Shown: positions 49,242 through 60,440 of the stretch, one piece after another
Layout of the letters: each line of letters begins with the position of its first letter
Position numbering within the stretch: position 1 is the first letter of the stretch
Source: Clarkia xantiana subsp. parviflora
Lineage: Eukaryota > Streptophyta > Magnoliopsida > Myrtales > Onagraceae
Direction of reading: 5' to 3'
Assembly: GCA_036873135.1 (NCBI GenBank)
Contig: JAPTYO010000001.1
Span: 48,719,774 to 48,783,773 of the forward strand
DNA: 64,000 bases
Notes under the pieces: model-generated
Told to the model about the DNA's origin: nothing
The model's input: only the letters and a program-made list of their open reading frames with translations
Databases searched by the model: none
Translations under genes and position numbers: made by a program

Positions 49242-50375
49242 TCATCTAGATCTGGAGATTGAGACTCTAAACACCATATTCTTCTTGTCAACAAGCTGAA
49301 AAGTGCAGAGATCCCCCACTCTCACGTTGTTCTCCTCTGGAAATTCTCTTACTCTGTACATGAAAGACAGGTTTCGTGTGCTTTTGCAAGTCATTATCAC
49401 TGGCCATGACCGGCCCCCAACAGTCTCGAGTGTCGCATTTTGCACTTCCAACTCAGTGTTTATGTTATCCTTCGCAAACCCGAAATTAACCTATTGCAGA
49501 ATAATTAAATAAAAAAAATTATTAAAATTATTAACATAAAAATTATTAACATAAAAATTATTCGTTTGGCATAAAATTAGGCCAGCTTGTGCTGGAATTG
49601 AATACAATGCGTAGTTAAACTTAGGGCTAATAACTAAAAAACTGTCAAATGTTTACCTTATGTTAAAATTAGGTGTCTGTAGTTTCAAATGTTAAACTGT
49701 AGTGTCCAAGGTTTCAAATTTGTTAAAATGTGGTGTCTCGGTGTGATTACTTTAGATAAGTCAATTCCGACGAAACTGTATGTCAAATTCAAGCTCCCAT
49801 ACACACTCATTTCTCGTCATTTTTCCGGGACCGTCACCTAAGAAGTTGGTCACATCCGCGCAAGTAAATCTAGCTTTGTTGTCCTTAGAAAATGGCTCCA
49901 CACCACTCTTCTAGAAACTTTTTTTTAATGTTCAATTTTGGGGTGAAATTTGACGATTTTGTGAAAACTAAGGCGTGGTGGATTATGAGTGGGTGGGTGG
50001 GTTGATAAAAATGATTGAATAGAGATGAAAAGACGCGCAGAAACACCAAATTTCAACATAAATGAAACTTGGGACAGTCCATTTTAACATTTTAAACTTC
50101 AAACACCTAATTTTAACTTAGGATAAACCTTGGACAGTTTTTTTAGGACTTCTTGATGGTTTGTTGAACAAATAGATACTCGGAAACAAAAGTCAGAACA
50201 ACCAGCCTGCTGTTGCTGCTGGCTTATCAGCAACTACTCCTTCATTTCCCTTGTAGTTTCCTAAAGTTTCCTCTTCTTCAGAAACAAGATCAATGATATC
50301 CTCCTTATTCTCTTTGTTCTTTGTGTATCTTCTTGCTCCACTTTGTGGAATTTTGTAGCATTGGATCCTATTCAT
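49242..50375 (-). pseudogene. Truncated B3-domain gene
   Basis: The last exon, 49242-49490, starts after an AATAG acceptor and encodes VNFGFAKDNINTELEVQNAT, then RSWPVIMTCKSTRNLSFMYR and VRVGDLCTFQLVDKKNMVFR, the second half of a B3 domain, ending in TGA. Upstream, 50193-50375 encodes IPQSGARRYTKNKENKEDII followed by an acidic LVSEEEE stretch like a REM linker. A dispersed element fills the intron between, and the expected first B3 domain upstream is missing: the plastid insert and a MITE half stand there instead. I infer a broken relative of the intact two-B3 gene 4 kb away. Confidence 0.7.
49622..50148. mobile_element. Non-autonomous element with TAACTAAAAAACTGTC ends
   Basis: The left end 'gggctaataactaaaaaact' and the right end 'ggacagttttttta' are inverted, and subterminal words ('aaatttcaaca', 'cctaattttaac', 'ggtgtctgtag') repeat on both arms. 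The same family occurs as a fragment at 21577-21797 and as a diverged copy at 54308-54870. No target duplication was found. It lies inside the broken B3 gene. Confidence 0.65.
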
Positions 50376-50439
50376 ATTTTACACACCCATACATAGATAG
50401 TTAGAAAAAAAATCATAACTTAAAAATTCAACTTGTTAT

Positions 50440-50730
50440 TATAAAAGGTTAAATGTACTTTTCACACCACATGTTTGACTGAAAGTGACTTTTTAGTACG
50501 GGATGTTTGGTTTTGTATATTTTATGTACCAAATGTTTGAAAAAATGTGGCTTTTGGTACATCTGTTAGTTGACCGTTAGTTTTGGTCGTTAAATGAGAT
50601 TGGGCAAGTCACGTGACCGACCATAAACTTTTGATTTTGTTCAATTTAGTCCCTCAAATATATTCCTAATTTTTATTTTGTTTAATTTAGTCCTAAAACT
50701 TCAAAATCTAATTCAATTGGATTTTTCTAA
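50440..50730. repeat. Left half of a Mutator-type foldback MITE
   Basis: Phrases such as 'aagtcacgtgaccgacc', 'ttgttcaatttagtccctc' and 'tttagtcctaaaacttc' match the left arm of the complete element at 62554-63070. The right arm is missing. Confidence 0.65.
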
Positions 50731-50835
50731 AAGTTAATTAGGTTGCTTATCACACCATTATAAGCAAATTCGAAAGCTAAACAAGCTAATGAGCTTAAAT
50801 AATTGGCAACCTAATTAACTTTTAGAAAAATCCAA
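50717..50835. repeat. Perfect 30-bp inverted repeat with 59-bp spacer
   Basis: The arms 50717-50746 and 50806-50835 are exact reverse complements (TTGGATTTTTC... and ...GAAAAATCCAA). The left arm overlaps the end of the MITE half; the right arm touches the plastid insert. Confidence 0.9.
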
Positions 50836-50837
50836 CA

Positions 50838-51227
50838 ACGTTTCTTTTAGAAGGGTAGAATCGAAGTATAGTGTTGAACAAGTAGGTGTAACCGCCGAGT
50901 TCTATGATGACGAACTCAATGGAGTCAATTATAGTGATCCTGCTACTATTAAAAAAATATGCTAGACGTGCTTAATTAGGTGAAATTTTTGAATTAGATC
51001 GCGCTACTTTGAAATCATATGGTGTTTTTCGTAGCAGTCTGAGGGGCTGGTTTACTTTTGGTCATGTTTCGTTTGCTCTGCTCTTCTTCTTCGGGCACAT
51101 TTGGCATGGTGCTAGAACCCTCTTCAAAGATATTTTTGTTGGTATTGACCCGGATTTGGATACTCAAGTGGAATTTGGAGCATTCCAAAAACTTGAAGAT
51201 CCAACTACAAGAAGACAAGCAGTCTAA
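50838..51227 (+). pseudogene. psbB: Nuclear plastid DNA: 3' end of psbB (CP47)
   Basis: The translation reads [29 protein letters not shown], then after one added A (in AAAAAAA near 50955) and a CAA to TAA change, [33 protein letters not shown] and [13 protein letters not shown]. This is the C-terminal third of the photosystem II CP47 protein, encoded in chloroplasts. The frameshift and the stop show it is a dead copy in the nucleus. Confidence 0.93.
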
Positions 51228-51248
51228 TACAGGATTTCGACTTTGAGG

Positions 51249-51456
51249 AGACCTGTGTTTTTGGTAAACAGTTGACCGGGCCTGGTCACTGCGACCCCCT
51301 TTGTGAGGAGGCACCCTTTATCCCGAAGTTACGGGGCTATTTTGTCGAGTTCCTTAGAGAGAGTTGTCTCGCGCCCCTAGGTATTCTCTACCTAGCAACC
51401 TGTGTCGGTTTCGGGTACAAGTACCCTTTTGTTGAAGGTCGTTCGAGCTTTTCCTT
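51249..51456 (-). pseudogene. rrn23: Nuclear plastid DNA: 23S rRNA fragment
   Basis: The plus strand 'tttttggtaaacagttg', 'ggcctggtcactgcgacccc', 'gttacggggctattttg' and 'gttccttagagagagttgtc' is the complement of the well-conserved middle part of chloroplast 23S rRNA. It is only about 200 bases of a 2.8 kb gene and carries small changes. It is joined directly to psbB, which is not its neighbour in plastid genomes. Confidence 0.9.
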
Positions 51457-51640
51457 GAATAATCCACATGACTTCGGCTTCTTTTGTAACAAAAGATTCC
51501 CCTTTTATGTGGAAATGCCCGTATCAAGAATTTCGATTTTACGTATGGACAATTCCTCAATATCTTGTTCATTCGCAACACAAAATTTTCTTTGTGCGAC
51601 GGCAAAAAAAAAACATGCTTTTTTGGAAAGAGATACTATT
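51457..51640 (+). pseudogene. ycf2: Nuclear plastid DNA: ycf2 fragment
   Basis: Across two frames the translation reads [18 protein letters not shown] and then [18 protein letters not shown], phrases I recognise from plastid Ycf2. Frameshifts separate them. A third unlinked plastid region is thus joined to the psbB and 23S pieces. Confidence 0.75.
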
Positions 51641-53871
51641 ATTTGTTAATTTTATTCTTTAAATTCATGTTATATCAGATTAATCTAACGGTGTCAAGAT
51701 TTAATCAAACTTTTATCCTATACAAAATATTATCAATTATAAACGTAAGTGAAAACTAATTATGATCTATAACTTCTAATTAAGACGAAAATTTAAAACA
51801 TCAAAATTATAAACATGCTTAGATCTATATTCAACCTAATATATTCAACACATGTACATAACTATCTGAACAAATAAATATTCTACCCAATCAAGTTTAA
51901 CCAAATACATTTAAACTACCAAATTAAATATAATAATAATAATAATAACATAATAATTATAATAATGAAGGATGAAATACAAAAAACAAAAAACAAAAGA
52001 AAGCAAATGATGAAGACGTGACCTGCAGGGACAGGACGACAGAGGGCACTCCGGCGGACGGGCCTCCGGTTGGGCGGAAGTCACGGCGCGGCAGCAACGA
52101 GGGACCACAGCGGTGGCGGAAGGATGGCAGAAGCGAGGCCGGTGGTGGCGACTGGTGGAGCGGAGGTCGTGCAGGGAAGAAGAGGTCGTGGGCAATAGCT
52201 GAGCAGCGGGACGCAGCAGGGATATCGAAGCATCGGCGAGCCACGAGCAGGTGGGGTGGCTGAGCAGGTACGATGGTGGAGGGCGATTCGCCAGGTGGTC
52301 CGGGACGTGTGGCGGACGTCGGGCGAAGGTGGAGGACGACGGTGATGGAAACAACGGGGGAGGGACAGAGACAAGGGACAATTTTTTTTTTTTTCACAAA
52401 AGACAATAGTCACACGTGTTCCGAGACAACTTGTATTGTTATTGCTGTTGTGTTTTTCTGTGTGCTTTTTTACATGTATTAGGTACCCCTATTTATACTA
52501 ATATAGACTTGAACTAATTAAGCAGTAAATTACACTGATTTATTCTCCTAATAAATGTTAAATATTATAATCTAATAAGGAAATAAATACTGCTAATTTA
52601 TTCTTAATAATAAATACATATAATGTCCTAATATACGTTCAAGCATTTTGGAAGCTTCTCGACTTGCCATATTTGAATATTTCTCTATTTAGGTGCGCCA
52701 CACCACACGTCACTCGTGTCGCGCGTGGTCCAAAATTGGGTGTTTATAGCCATTATATCTTACAACTTTCTTAATTTTAGATGAGGTTCCATCTTCGTCA
52801 TAATCAGGTAGATTATACCAAACAAAACCTACTAAACTCAAACAGACAGACAATTATACTACAATTCTACAATGCAGCACATCCAATAGCTTCATATAAT
52901 ATGCAAAAATGAAGGTCAAAACCATAATCAAATAAGTCAAAACAGCATGAAGCTAGCAATAGAATCAACACTGTATAAATATGCCCAATATAGCACTTAA
53001 AAGCTAACTAATCATTCAACATAATAACCACCTAACAACAATAACAAAACATAGGAATGTTGCATGGGGAATCGTCTTTTAAGCTCTCACCGACAAATAT
53101 ACATCACTTTGAGTTTAGTTACATGATACTATCATGTTTTACCACCGAAGTCACTGACCATGCAGATTCTTGGTTAGATTCCTCCATGTTTTTTCATTAA
53201 TTGGTCATGCTTCTCTCCCTCCAACTTTATGTGTCAACAACTTGACGTACCTCGTAATATATATATAGGTCACAAACTGCTTCTTGTCCAAATATGGTTG
53301 CTCCTACAAAATTACAATGTATATATAACCATAGCCACACATTAGCATAATCCTTCTTTCGGCTAGGCGACTTTACATTTTTGCCATCATGAGACCATTA
53401 CAATATTTCGTTCATGCCTTCTATATCCAGCTTCTCACTGTCATTAACGTTAAAATAATTTTCATATTTCTACTTTTAAATCAGTTAATAAATATATATT
53501 TAAGTTGTATCTTTTATAACAATTTGCTATTTTTATTTTACAAAATTTAAATTCTCCACGCCTTCTATTTTGTCTTGACAAAACAAGAATAAAAACACAT
53601 AAACAATCGACGTGCATGCAACACATGCGCCGACCCCTATTAATAATAAGTAAATCGCATATAAAACTTAACAAACGTCACCGTACTCCAGAATTACTTA
53701 AATGATTAAAAACCAACCCATTAAGTCAACACGTTATTTGTAATATACAATTTCCAATAATTTCTCATTATATCAATCCAAATTCCAAACCCCATTAAGT
53801 TTTACGTGATGATATAATAGCTGCGTTTTGAATTGAGGATGTAGATTGAGAGTATGTTGTCTTATACATCA
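51641..53871. other. Spacer with a GC-rich island and probable LTR remnant
   Basis: The 52000-52385 island is strongly GC-rich with long open frames on several frames of both strands but no recognisable protein. The following stretch up to about 52750, with 'cccctatttatac' and, reversed, 'aaacacccaattttggacc', looks like a decayed LTR in minus orientation; this is a guess. The rest, 52750-53871, is AT-rich and empty, and its last part holds the 3' flank of the P450 gene. Confidence 0.4.
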
Positions 53872-56800
53872 TCAAGGTCTCTCTCTTGCACTAACAACGG
53901 CCTTCAATGGAATCTTCATGACTATAGTAAAGTCTTGCTTCTCCGATAAGTCCACGTCATCTCCCTGAGCCGGCCTCCACTCAAAGGCCCAAACCATGTT
54001 AGCGACAAAGAACTCCAAATGAAGCAAAGCAAGGTTATACGCCGGACACATTCGTCTCCCAACCCCAAACGGCATCATCTTGATCTCTCTGGTTCCTGTA
54101 ATATCGAACCCTTGATCTATTCCATCGCCTCTACTGTTGAAAAACCTCTCCGGCTTGAACTCCATCGGGTCGTCCCACACCGTCGGATCTAACCCCATAT
54201 CCGCCACCATGAAGTTAACCCACCCATTCTTGGGGACGATGTACCTATTAAAGAATAAATATACTAATAAAATATATATTCATAATATAAATTTATCATA
54301 TAAAAGTTAATAACTAATAAACTGTCTGAAATTTGACCCATGTTGAAATCTGGTGTCCGTCGTTAAAATTGAATGTCCAAGGTTTGGTGTTTGTTGAAAT
54401 TTGGCGTCTCCGACTATTTTTTGGGTTAAGTCTAATGGAAGTGTATCACGTGAGCTCGATAAAATGTATATCCCATAAATGTCTCTTCGTGAAAATTTTG
54501 GCCTTCCGTCACCTAGGGAATTGACGAAATTACCCCTCCTAGCTATATAAAAACTATAGGGTATTTGGGTGGTGGCCGACCGGAGTTGGGTGGTGGCCGA
54601 CCGGAGTTGGGTGGTGGCCAGCCGGACGGAGTTGGGTGGTGGCCGCCGGAGTTGGGTGGTGGTTGTTTTAATTTGACACTAGGGGTAATTTCGTCACTTT
54701 ATATTTGGTAGAAATGCCAATTCCAACTTTTCGCAATATTCTATCAAAATTAACAGCAATTTTGGACGGAAAACCAAATTTCAACAAAGTTTAAACTCAG
54801 ACAGCCCATTTCAATAAACATCAAATTTCAACTTGTGTCAAAACTCAGATAGTTTATTATTAACCCTATAATAAATATAGTACCCGCCTATTTCAGTGTC
54901 CTCTGACACCGCGTGGGGAAGGACGAAGTGGGCGGGTGGGTGCCGTCTGAGGCCCTCAAGAACCACCGCCTTCAAGTAGGTCAGCTTATGCAGATCATCC
55001 TCTTTCAAGTAGCTTCTTGAATAATCCACGAGAGAGGCCTTGATTTCGTCGTAGATTCGGGTTTGGATATGGGGGTACTTGATGAGGTTGGCCATGATCC
55101 ATTGCAAGGCGGTGGAGGTGGTGTCTGTGCCGGCATTTAGAAACTCGGAGCTGAGGTCTATGATCTCGCCCTCTGTCAGCGATCGCTTCTCCTCGTTGCG
55201 CAACTCCAAATTTAGCAGTGTATCGATGTAGCAGTTAACGGGTTCCATCTTGTCTCTTTCCTTCACGTGTTCCTTTTCCTTTCTTGCTTCGCCCCTATTA
55301 GTCAGTCATTCAAGAAAAAATTAAGGAAAGTATTCCGGTGAAGAACCTCTTTATAGTGAAGAAAAAGAACACAAATTGCAGAAAAATATATTAGCATTTG
55401 TTTTAATTTCTTGTTGAGTGTATAGTAACTGTAATTTAAATAGTCATCTTAATAATTAATTTAATTTGTCAAATCTGTATGTTATATATATTTTTTTCCG
55501 ATGTAATATTTACATAATAATTAATTTGTCAACTCATTTATTTTTTTGAGTTTACCAAACTGCTCACCTAATTAATACGTTTTTAGAAAGAAAAAAATCA
55601 TAAAACTATTTAAACACAAATTCTCTTTAAGATAAACAAAAAACCAAAAAATTACTGTAAATTATCATCTATTAATTGGTTCAGTGCAAATGTGACATTC
55701 TTATAGATAGTCAAGATAAACAAACGTTCTAATTATATATATATAAATCAAATAAATTTATTAGAGTTATTAAAATAAGTAGGCCAAAATAAATGGTTAC
55801 ATACTTAAAATCACATGTGATGCTACAAAAATTTAAAAAGTATTGATATGTTACCGTGAAATTAACTTATATTTATTGCATTTTGAGAGTATTGTCATGA
55901 TGATGATACATGGCATTATTATCCCCACTCCGAATATAATGCGAGGCATAATTAACCCGATCTTCAAATATTAAAAAAATCAAATCGTCAGGTGACCGGG
56001 AGTCTATTAATAGTGTTTTTGCTCCCGGTCGTTCAAACATTTGAATTTAAATTTTTAATATTTGAAATAAGTTGGGTCAATAAGTCTCTCGTATTATACT
56101 CGAAGTCGGTATAATCGTGTCATGTATCATCATCAAGGCAATACTGCGCGCGTAGCGCGAACTGATATTTAGTTCTAGTATCTATATATACTCATATATG
56201 TATGTGACGTGGAAAGAAAAGAATATTGGTTACTTTTGCATGTGTTGGTTACGACGCAGGCACGTAGCCTCGGAGCGAGCCCTGATGAGGGGAAGCAGCA
56301 CAGCGGCCTGATTTCGACGAAGTTGGTGGAACTCCTCCCACCGTCGGCGAAACAAAATCTTCCCCAGCCGCGGCAACAAATTCAATATATTTAACCGACC
56401 CGCGCTCAGCAGCCACGCTCGCTGAACCTTCTCGATCTCTCTAATCTTCTCCTCCCCCACTCCCTCACCGAAGCACATCACCACTAGCAGGCAGAACATC
56501 GCGTACTGGAAGTGCTCCACCACCTCAACCGCCGTCTCCTGCTCCGACTTCAACCGATCCATCAGAATCTCTAGCACCCAGCGCCGCGCCCAGCCGTAGG
56601 TCCTGACCCGAGAAGGGTGGAGGATCTCCGCCGTCAAGTTTCGCCGGAGGGCCCGCCACGTCGGGCCGTAGTGGGCGGAGGTTACGTTTTGTTGGTCGGC
56701 AATGATGGGGAAAGCTGGGGGACGGTCAGCGAATACGGCGCCGTTTTGGATGAGTGCCTGATGAGCCAGCGACCGGGAGAAGATGAAGACGGCAACGCGG

Positions 56801-57072
56801 GGGCCGAGATGAATGGCCACGATAGGGCCGAGCTTGCGGTTGAGGCCACGGAGGATGGGCTCGAGCTCTACAAAGGATTTGCGGAAAAGCATTAGGCTGC
56901 TGATGAATGGGAGCATGAGTGGCCCCGGAGGAAGCCTTGCCTTTGCACCGGCTGGTATGAAGTTGAGGATAGATTTGATTAGGGCGGCAGTGCAGACTGT
57001 GACGACGACGAAGAACCAGATCTCCATTGGAGCTGCTGAGATTGAGCTCGACACTTGGATTGAGCTAGGCAT
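53872..57072 (-). CDS. Cytochrome P450, CYP89A-like
   Basis: This is an ER-anchored heme monooxygenase. Three exons (56234-57072, 54884-55294, 53872-54244) join in frame to 540 residues from the first Met, or 525 from MEIWFF at 57027, the start I prefer because a TATA box sits only about 20 bases before 57072 and CYP89A proteins begin this way. Visible marks: N-terminal membrane helix, proline-rich [11 protein letters not shown]-helix AGTDTT, ExxR in [14 protein letters not shown], and heme loop [10 protein letters not shown] with the cysteine ligand. The last loop position is Ala instead of the common Gly, which P450 patterns allow. The tail [20 protein letters not shown] is typical of CYP89A, some of which act in chlorophyll breakdown product oxidation. 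The substrate is unknown. Both introns carry transposons. Confidence 0.92.
54308..54870. mobile_element. Non-autonomous element in P450 intron 2
   Basis: The ends 'ttaataactaataaactgtc' and 'tcagatagtttattattaa' are imperfect inverted repeats, and subterminal words ('gaaatttgac', 'gtcaaaactc') mirror each other. It is a diverged member of the 49622-50148 family. Target duplication is unclear. It makes up nearly all of the intron. Confidence 0.65.
54567..54662 (+). repeat. G-rich minisatellite, about 21-bp unit
   Basis: Five copies of TGGGTGGTGG, mostly spaced by 'ccgaccggagt' variants, lie in the middle of the element in P450 intron 2. The repeated GGG/GG runs could form two-layer quadruplexes on the plus strand. 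Confidence 0.85.
55880..56178 (+). mobile_element. Helitron 3' end with internal foldback in P450 intron 1
   Basis: A foldback spans 55895-56136: 'tgatgatgatacatgg' on the left and 'catgtatcatcatcaagg' on the right, with inner arms GACCGGGAG (55995-56003) and CTCCCGGTC (56022-56030). It is followed by hairpin CGCGCGTAGCGCG and, 18 bases later, CTAG/T at 56178. The same arrangement is seen at 38077-38350 on the other strand. The 5' end was not found. Confidence 0.72.
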
Positions 57073-57090
57073 TGTGGGTGTGGAAATTGC

Positions 57091-57100
57091 ATTTATATAG
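57091..57100 (-). promoter_or_regulatory. Probable TATA box of the P450 gene
   Basis: CTATATAAAT on the minus strand predicts transcription to start near 57067, which is after the first possible ATG (57072) and before the ATG at 57027. It therefore supports the shorter protein start. Confidence 0.65.
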
Positions 57101-58711
57101 AAAGGAAAGGAGAAACTAAAATGGTGGTCGATAGAAACATCAGCCGAAATTCAGTTAACTAGAAATGATTAGTAAAAGCTAGACCGTTGCTTAACTGATT
57201 CACACCTGATTTTTACATATATAAATTTAATATTTTTCACCAATATCAATAGGATTTTAGAAAAAAAAAACCATAAAATTAATTAAAGTTAGACACGTGT
57301 CAAGATCTTAACGGTGAGTCACGATTTAGGACAAGAAAAGTGAGACGTGAGATCTGTATCATTGCTCAAACATATGGACCTATAATCCATACACACCATA
57401 AATTATATATGGATACACATTTTTTATTAAAATTGAATTATAATCCAATAATTTCTCCTAATTAATCTCTTTTTTTTTCATGATAAAATTATTTTCTAAT
57501 AAATAAAAATTATTTTTATATATAAATATTACGAGTGTCATTATTTTTTTTTCATTTTTTTAAAACATATTGAACATGATGGATTTTTAGAAGAAAAAAA
57601 ATCATAAAACTAGTGACACTTATATTATATTTATATATGAATAAATATTTTTTACTTTAGGAAAAAAATATTTCTATTAGAAAAACAAAGGTATAAGAAG
57701 AAATTGAGTTGTAATTTCATATTAACCGAAACTATTCATCTATATTTGATTTATAACGTGTCTCTTATTTGTTGGTAGATCTATGTGAGCCGTATCAAAA
57801 ACTAATAACATACACGAGTCAATCTAAAATCTACATTATCATATATGTCATGATAGCTCTCAAGACTTATCACCATAACCAAGTACTGCTGTCCACATTA
57901 ATTATCGCATAAATTCTTAAGAAACACCACAATGATCATTGCTTAGAAGTGCATTTTACAAATGATAACAAAGTATCTATCGGATTGAAAACAAAAATCA
58001 GCCATCAATTCGATTTAAGAAGATTTAGCATGTGCCTTTTCGAAAAATGAATTTGCAATTGCTTGTGATCAATTATTAGAACTAAGAAACACATGTCCAA
58101 ATAACAAATTTATAAAGATGGTAATCCATGTGACCTCTAGACATGAACTTACACCAAAGATGATCTAAATGGTCTAAGTGGAGATATACGCATATCTTTA
58201 AATTAAACTTAATAATTTCTAGCATTTTGTAGCCCTTGCTGTTGAATTATGTTATGCCAAGAAAAATGTATATTTCACAAGTAATAGATTAGCCGTCAAA
58301 AGTTGGCTCGTAGTCCCAATGCAGTCCACCTCTCCTCTCGTCTATAACAATTATATTTATATGCAGGATGTTTTTGTGAAATAAAGACTTTTGAAAGGGT
58401 GAGCTATGGTATAGGTATTGGACTACTTATTCTGTTTAAAGAATCACTGAATCCACAATTCTAAATTTTGAACTCGTAGAAATTTTATATTTTTAAATAC
58501 GGAATAGTTATTTATTAAAAAATATTATATTATTTTAATACATATATATTTCTATGAATTTACTTATTATATTATATTATTATAAAAATTATATTTTTTT
58601 AAAATAAATTGTTATAAAAATTATATTTTTGAGATGATATATAATATATTTCTGATCTATGTATATATGAAGTCGTTAATAAAAACACACGATTGGTGTC
58701 AAGAATCGCAT
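57101..58711. other. P450 promoter side and AT-rich spacer
   Basis: No gene. The phrase 'ttttagaagaaaaaaaatcataaaacta' type occurs at 57580, 55580 and 63740, a short dispersed repeat. Confidence 0.5.
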
Positions 58712-58868
58712 CGCAAGAATGTTGAGCGACCGTTCAGAATGTTGCAAGCTCGCTTTGATATTTTACGTGGTCTGGCATGATCCTTAAATCTGAAGAAGAG
58801 AAAAAGAAAAAAAGAGTGATTATGAGAGTATGCATTATATGCATAATATAATTGTTGAGGATGAAATA
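58712..58868 (+). pseudogene. PIF/Harbinger transposase fragment
   Basis: From 58714 the frame reads KNVERPFRMLQARFDILRGL before a stop, matching the conserved C-terminal part of the PIF/Harbinger nuclease (usual form: DVERAFGVLQARFAIIRGP). A further piece, from 58820 on, with 'cattatatgcataatataattgttgaggatgaa', reads as the expected IMHNMIVEDE after a frame change. It is a short dead remnant. Confidence 0.82.
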
Positions 58869-59626
58869 TGCTGAAAAAATATCTCTGTCAGAGATAAGCA
58901 CACGAGACATCCGATCTCATATCAAATGTATATCTAAAATAATATCAAATTACTTGATAAAGCGAAACATAAAAAATTACAAGAGGGTTTGGTCGAACAT
59001 CTCTGACAATTTAGTAATATGAGTAACAATTGTATGTAGTCTTAAATATATATATGTTAATTTTTATTTTAGCTGGAAATTTTAATGTATTATTTGTAAA
59101 AAAAATCTAATATAATTTTTAAATTATGACTATTATTATTTAAAAAAAACTGTGTGCTCATTTATATATTATATTCGTAAATTTTTATAAAAGTTTTTAA
59201 ATACCTAAAAGAATCGTAATTTTTAAAAAAATTATATATATGTAAATAATTGAACTATTACCCTAACAACGTCGAGTTTCGAATTTCAGGATAACTACAC
59301 ACGTCAATCAAAGTTGTAATCCAAATATTTAATTTAAAATTGACCAACTTTGACCAATTGGTACAAAAAGTAAAATTTCATTAAAAAAAATCAATTACTT
59401 TTTTTATTATTGTGTACATATTTTTTCCAATTTTTTTTATAATTAAGATGGTCCAACATTTGAATCTCATTCATTGATTTGTTAATGTCTGAATTTTTAA
59501 AAATATGAATATTTAATTTATATATAATACTTTAAAAAAAAAAATTATATTAGGAGTACCAAATTATGATCCCATTACAGAGGTGGAACTTGGTATCCAT
59601 TATTGGAGTGATTTATAATTATTGTT
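58869..59626. other. AT-rich spacer
   Basis: No gene or clear repeat seen. Confidence 0.5.
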
Positions 59627-60440
59627 GTAGCCAGTGACAGATTGGGGAACCGAACAAAGTGGTGTCCTATCTTAAATACATAATTTTCTTAAAAAATCTA
59701 TATAAATTCGGATCAGACGTATTTTTAATGACAACTCACACACATATATATAGTTTTAAATAAAATAATAAGATCTTCCACATAAAGTTTCTTTTTTTAG
59801 CCAGTAAAAGAAGCAAAAAGTTAGTTCGTAAAAAAAAAGTTAGTTTTGGTGAAGAAGAGTAAACTTAAATAGTAAGTTGACTCGTTCTTGGTTCTTTGAG
59901 GAAAAATAAGAAAGTTGTAAGATTTTTTTTTTTTTTTTGGTTTAAAAAGGAAGAAAGTTAATTTGCCAAGAAGAGAAGAAGAAAGTTGATTCGCTAAAAG
60001 AAAAATATGGTGAAGTAATAATGTTTTTTTTGCACAAAATGAGGGTTAAACTAGTAAAACGGGCCGGCCTCTCGACTATACTAGGTTGTTGGTGGTGCTA
60101 TGTTGACAGGGCTAGTGCATGCGCTGGTTGTTCATAAGTATGATATGCTCGCAAACTGAACACGATAGTCCGGACATTACGTAGTGGGATGGGCTTTGAG
60201 TCGCCACTACTAGCCCATTCTTTTTTCTTTCAAAAAAAAAAAAAAAACCTGGAGAGATAAGCAAAGCACCTTATCTGAGTTGCTTTGTTTCTTATGTCAA
60301 GTGGTATCCTTTTAAATAATTAATGGGGTTCTTAAAAAATATCACTTGCAAATATACATTTTATTTATAAAAAAATCGCGAGCTAAGTGGTGTCCCGGAT
60401 CCCGCTTAGGCATTTCTAAATCTGCCGCTAGGTCTGTAGC
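59627..60440. mobile_element. Possible non-autonomous DNA element
   Basis: The left end 'tgtagccagtgacagattgg' and, reversed, the right end 'tgctacagacctagcggcag' are similar over about 20 bases, and both are followed some 25 bases in by 'gtggtgtcc'/'gggacaccac'. The inside is A/G-rich with repeated 'gaagaagaaagttgattcgc'-like words and no protein. Borders and superfamily are uncertain. Confidence 0.45.

Noticed and set aside
51009..51227. Open frame with perfect CP47 C-terminus as a possible functional nuclear gene
   Set aside because: It is only a third of psbB, follows a frameshift and stop, lacks a transit peptide and adjoins other plastid scraps.
51911..52413. Three overlapping minus-strand frames of 110-156 codons
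   Set aside because: Low-complexity Pro/Arg/Ser translations of a GC-rich island; none has a domain I know.
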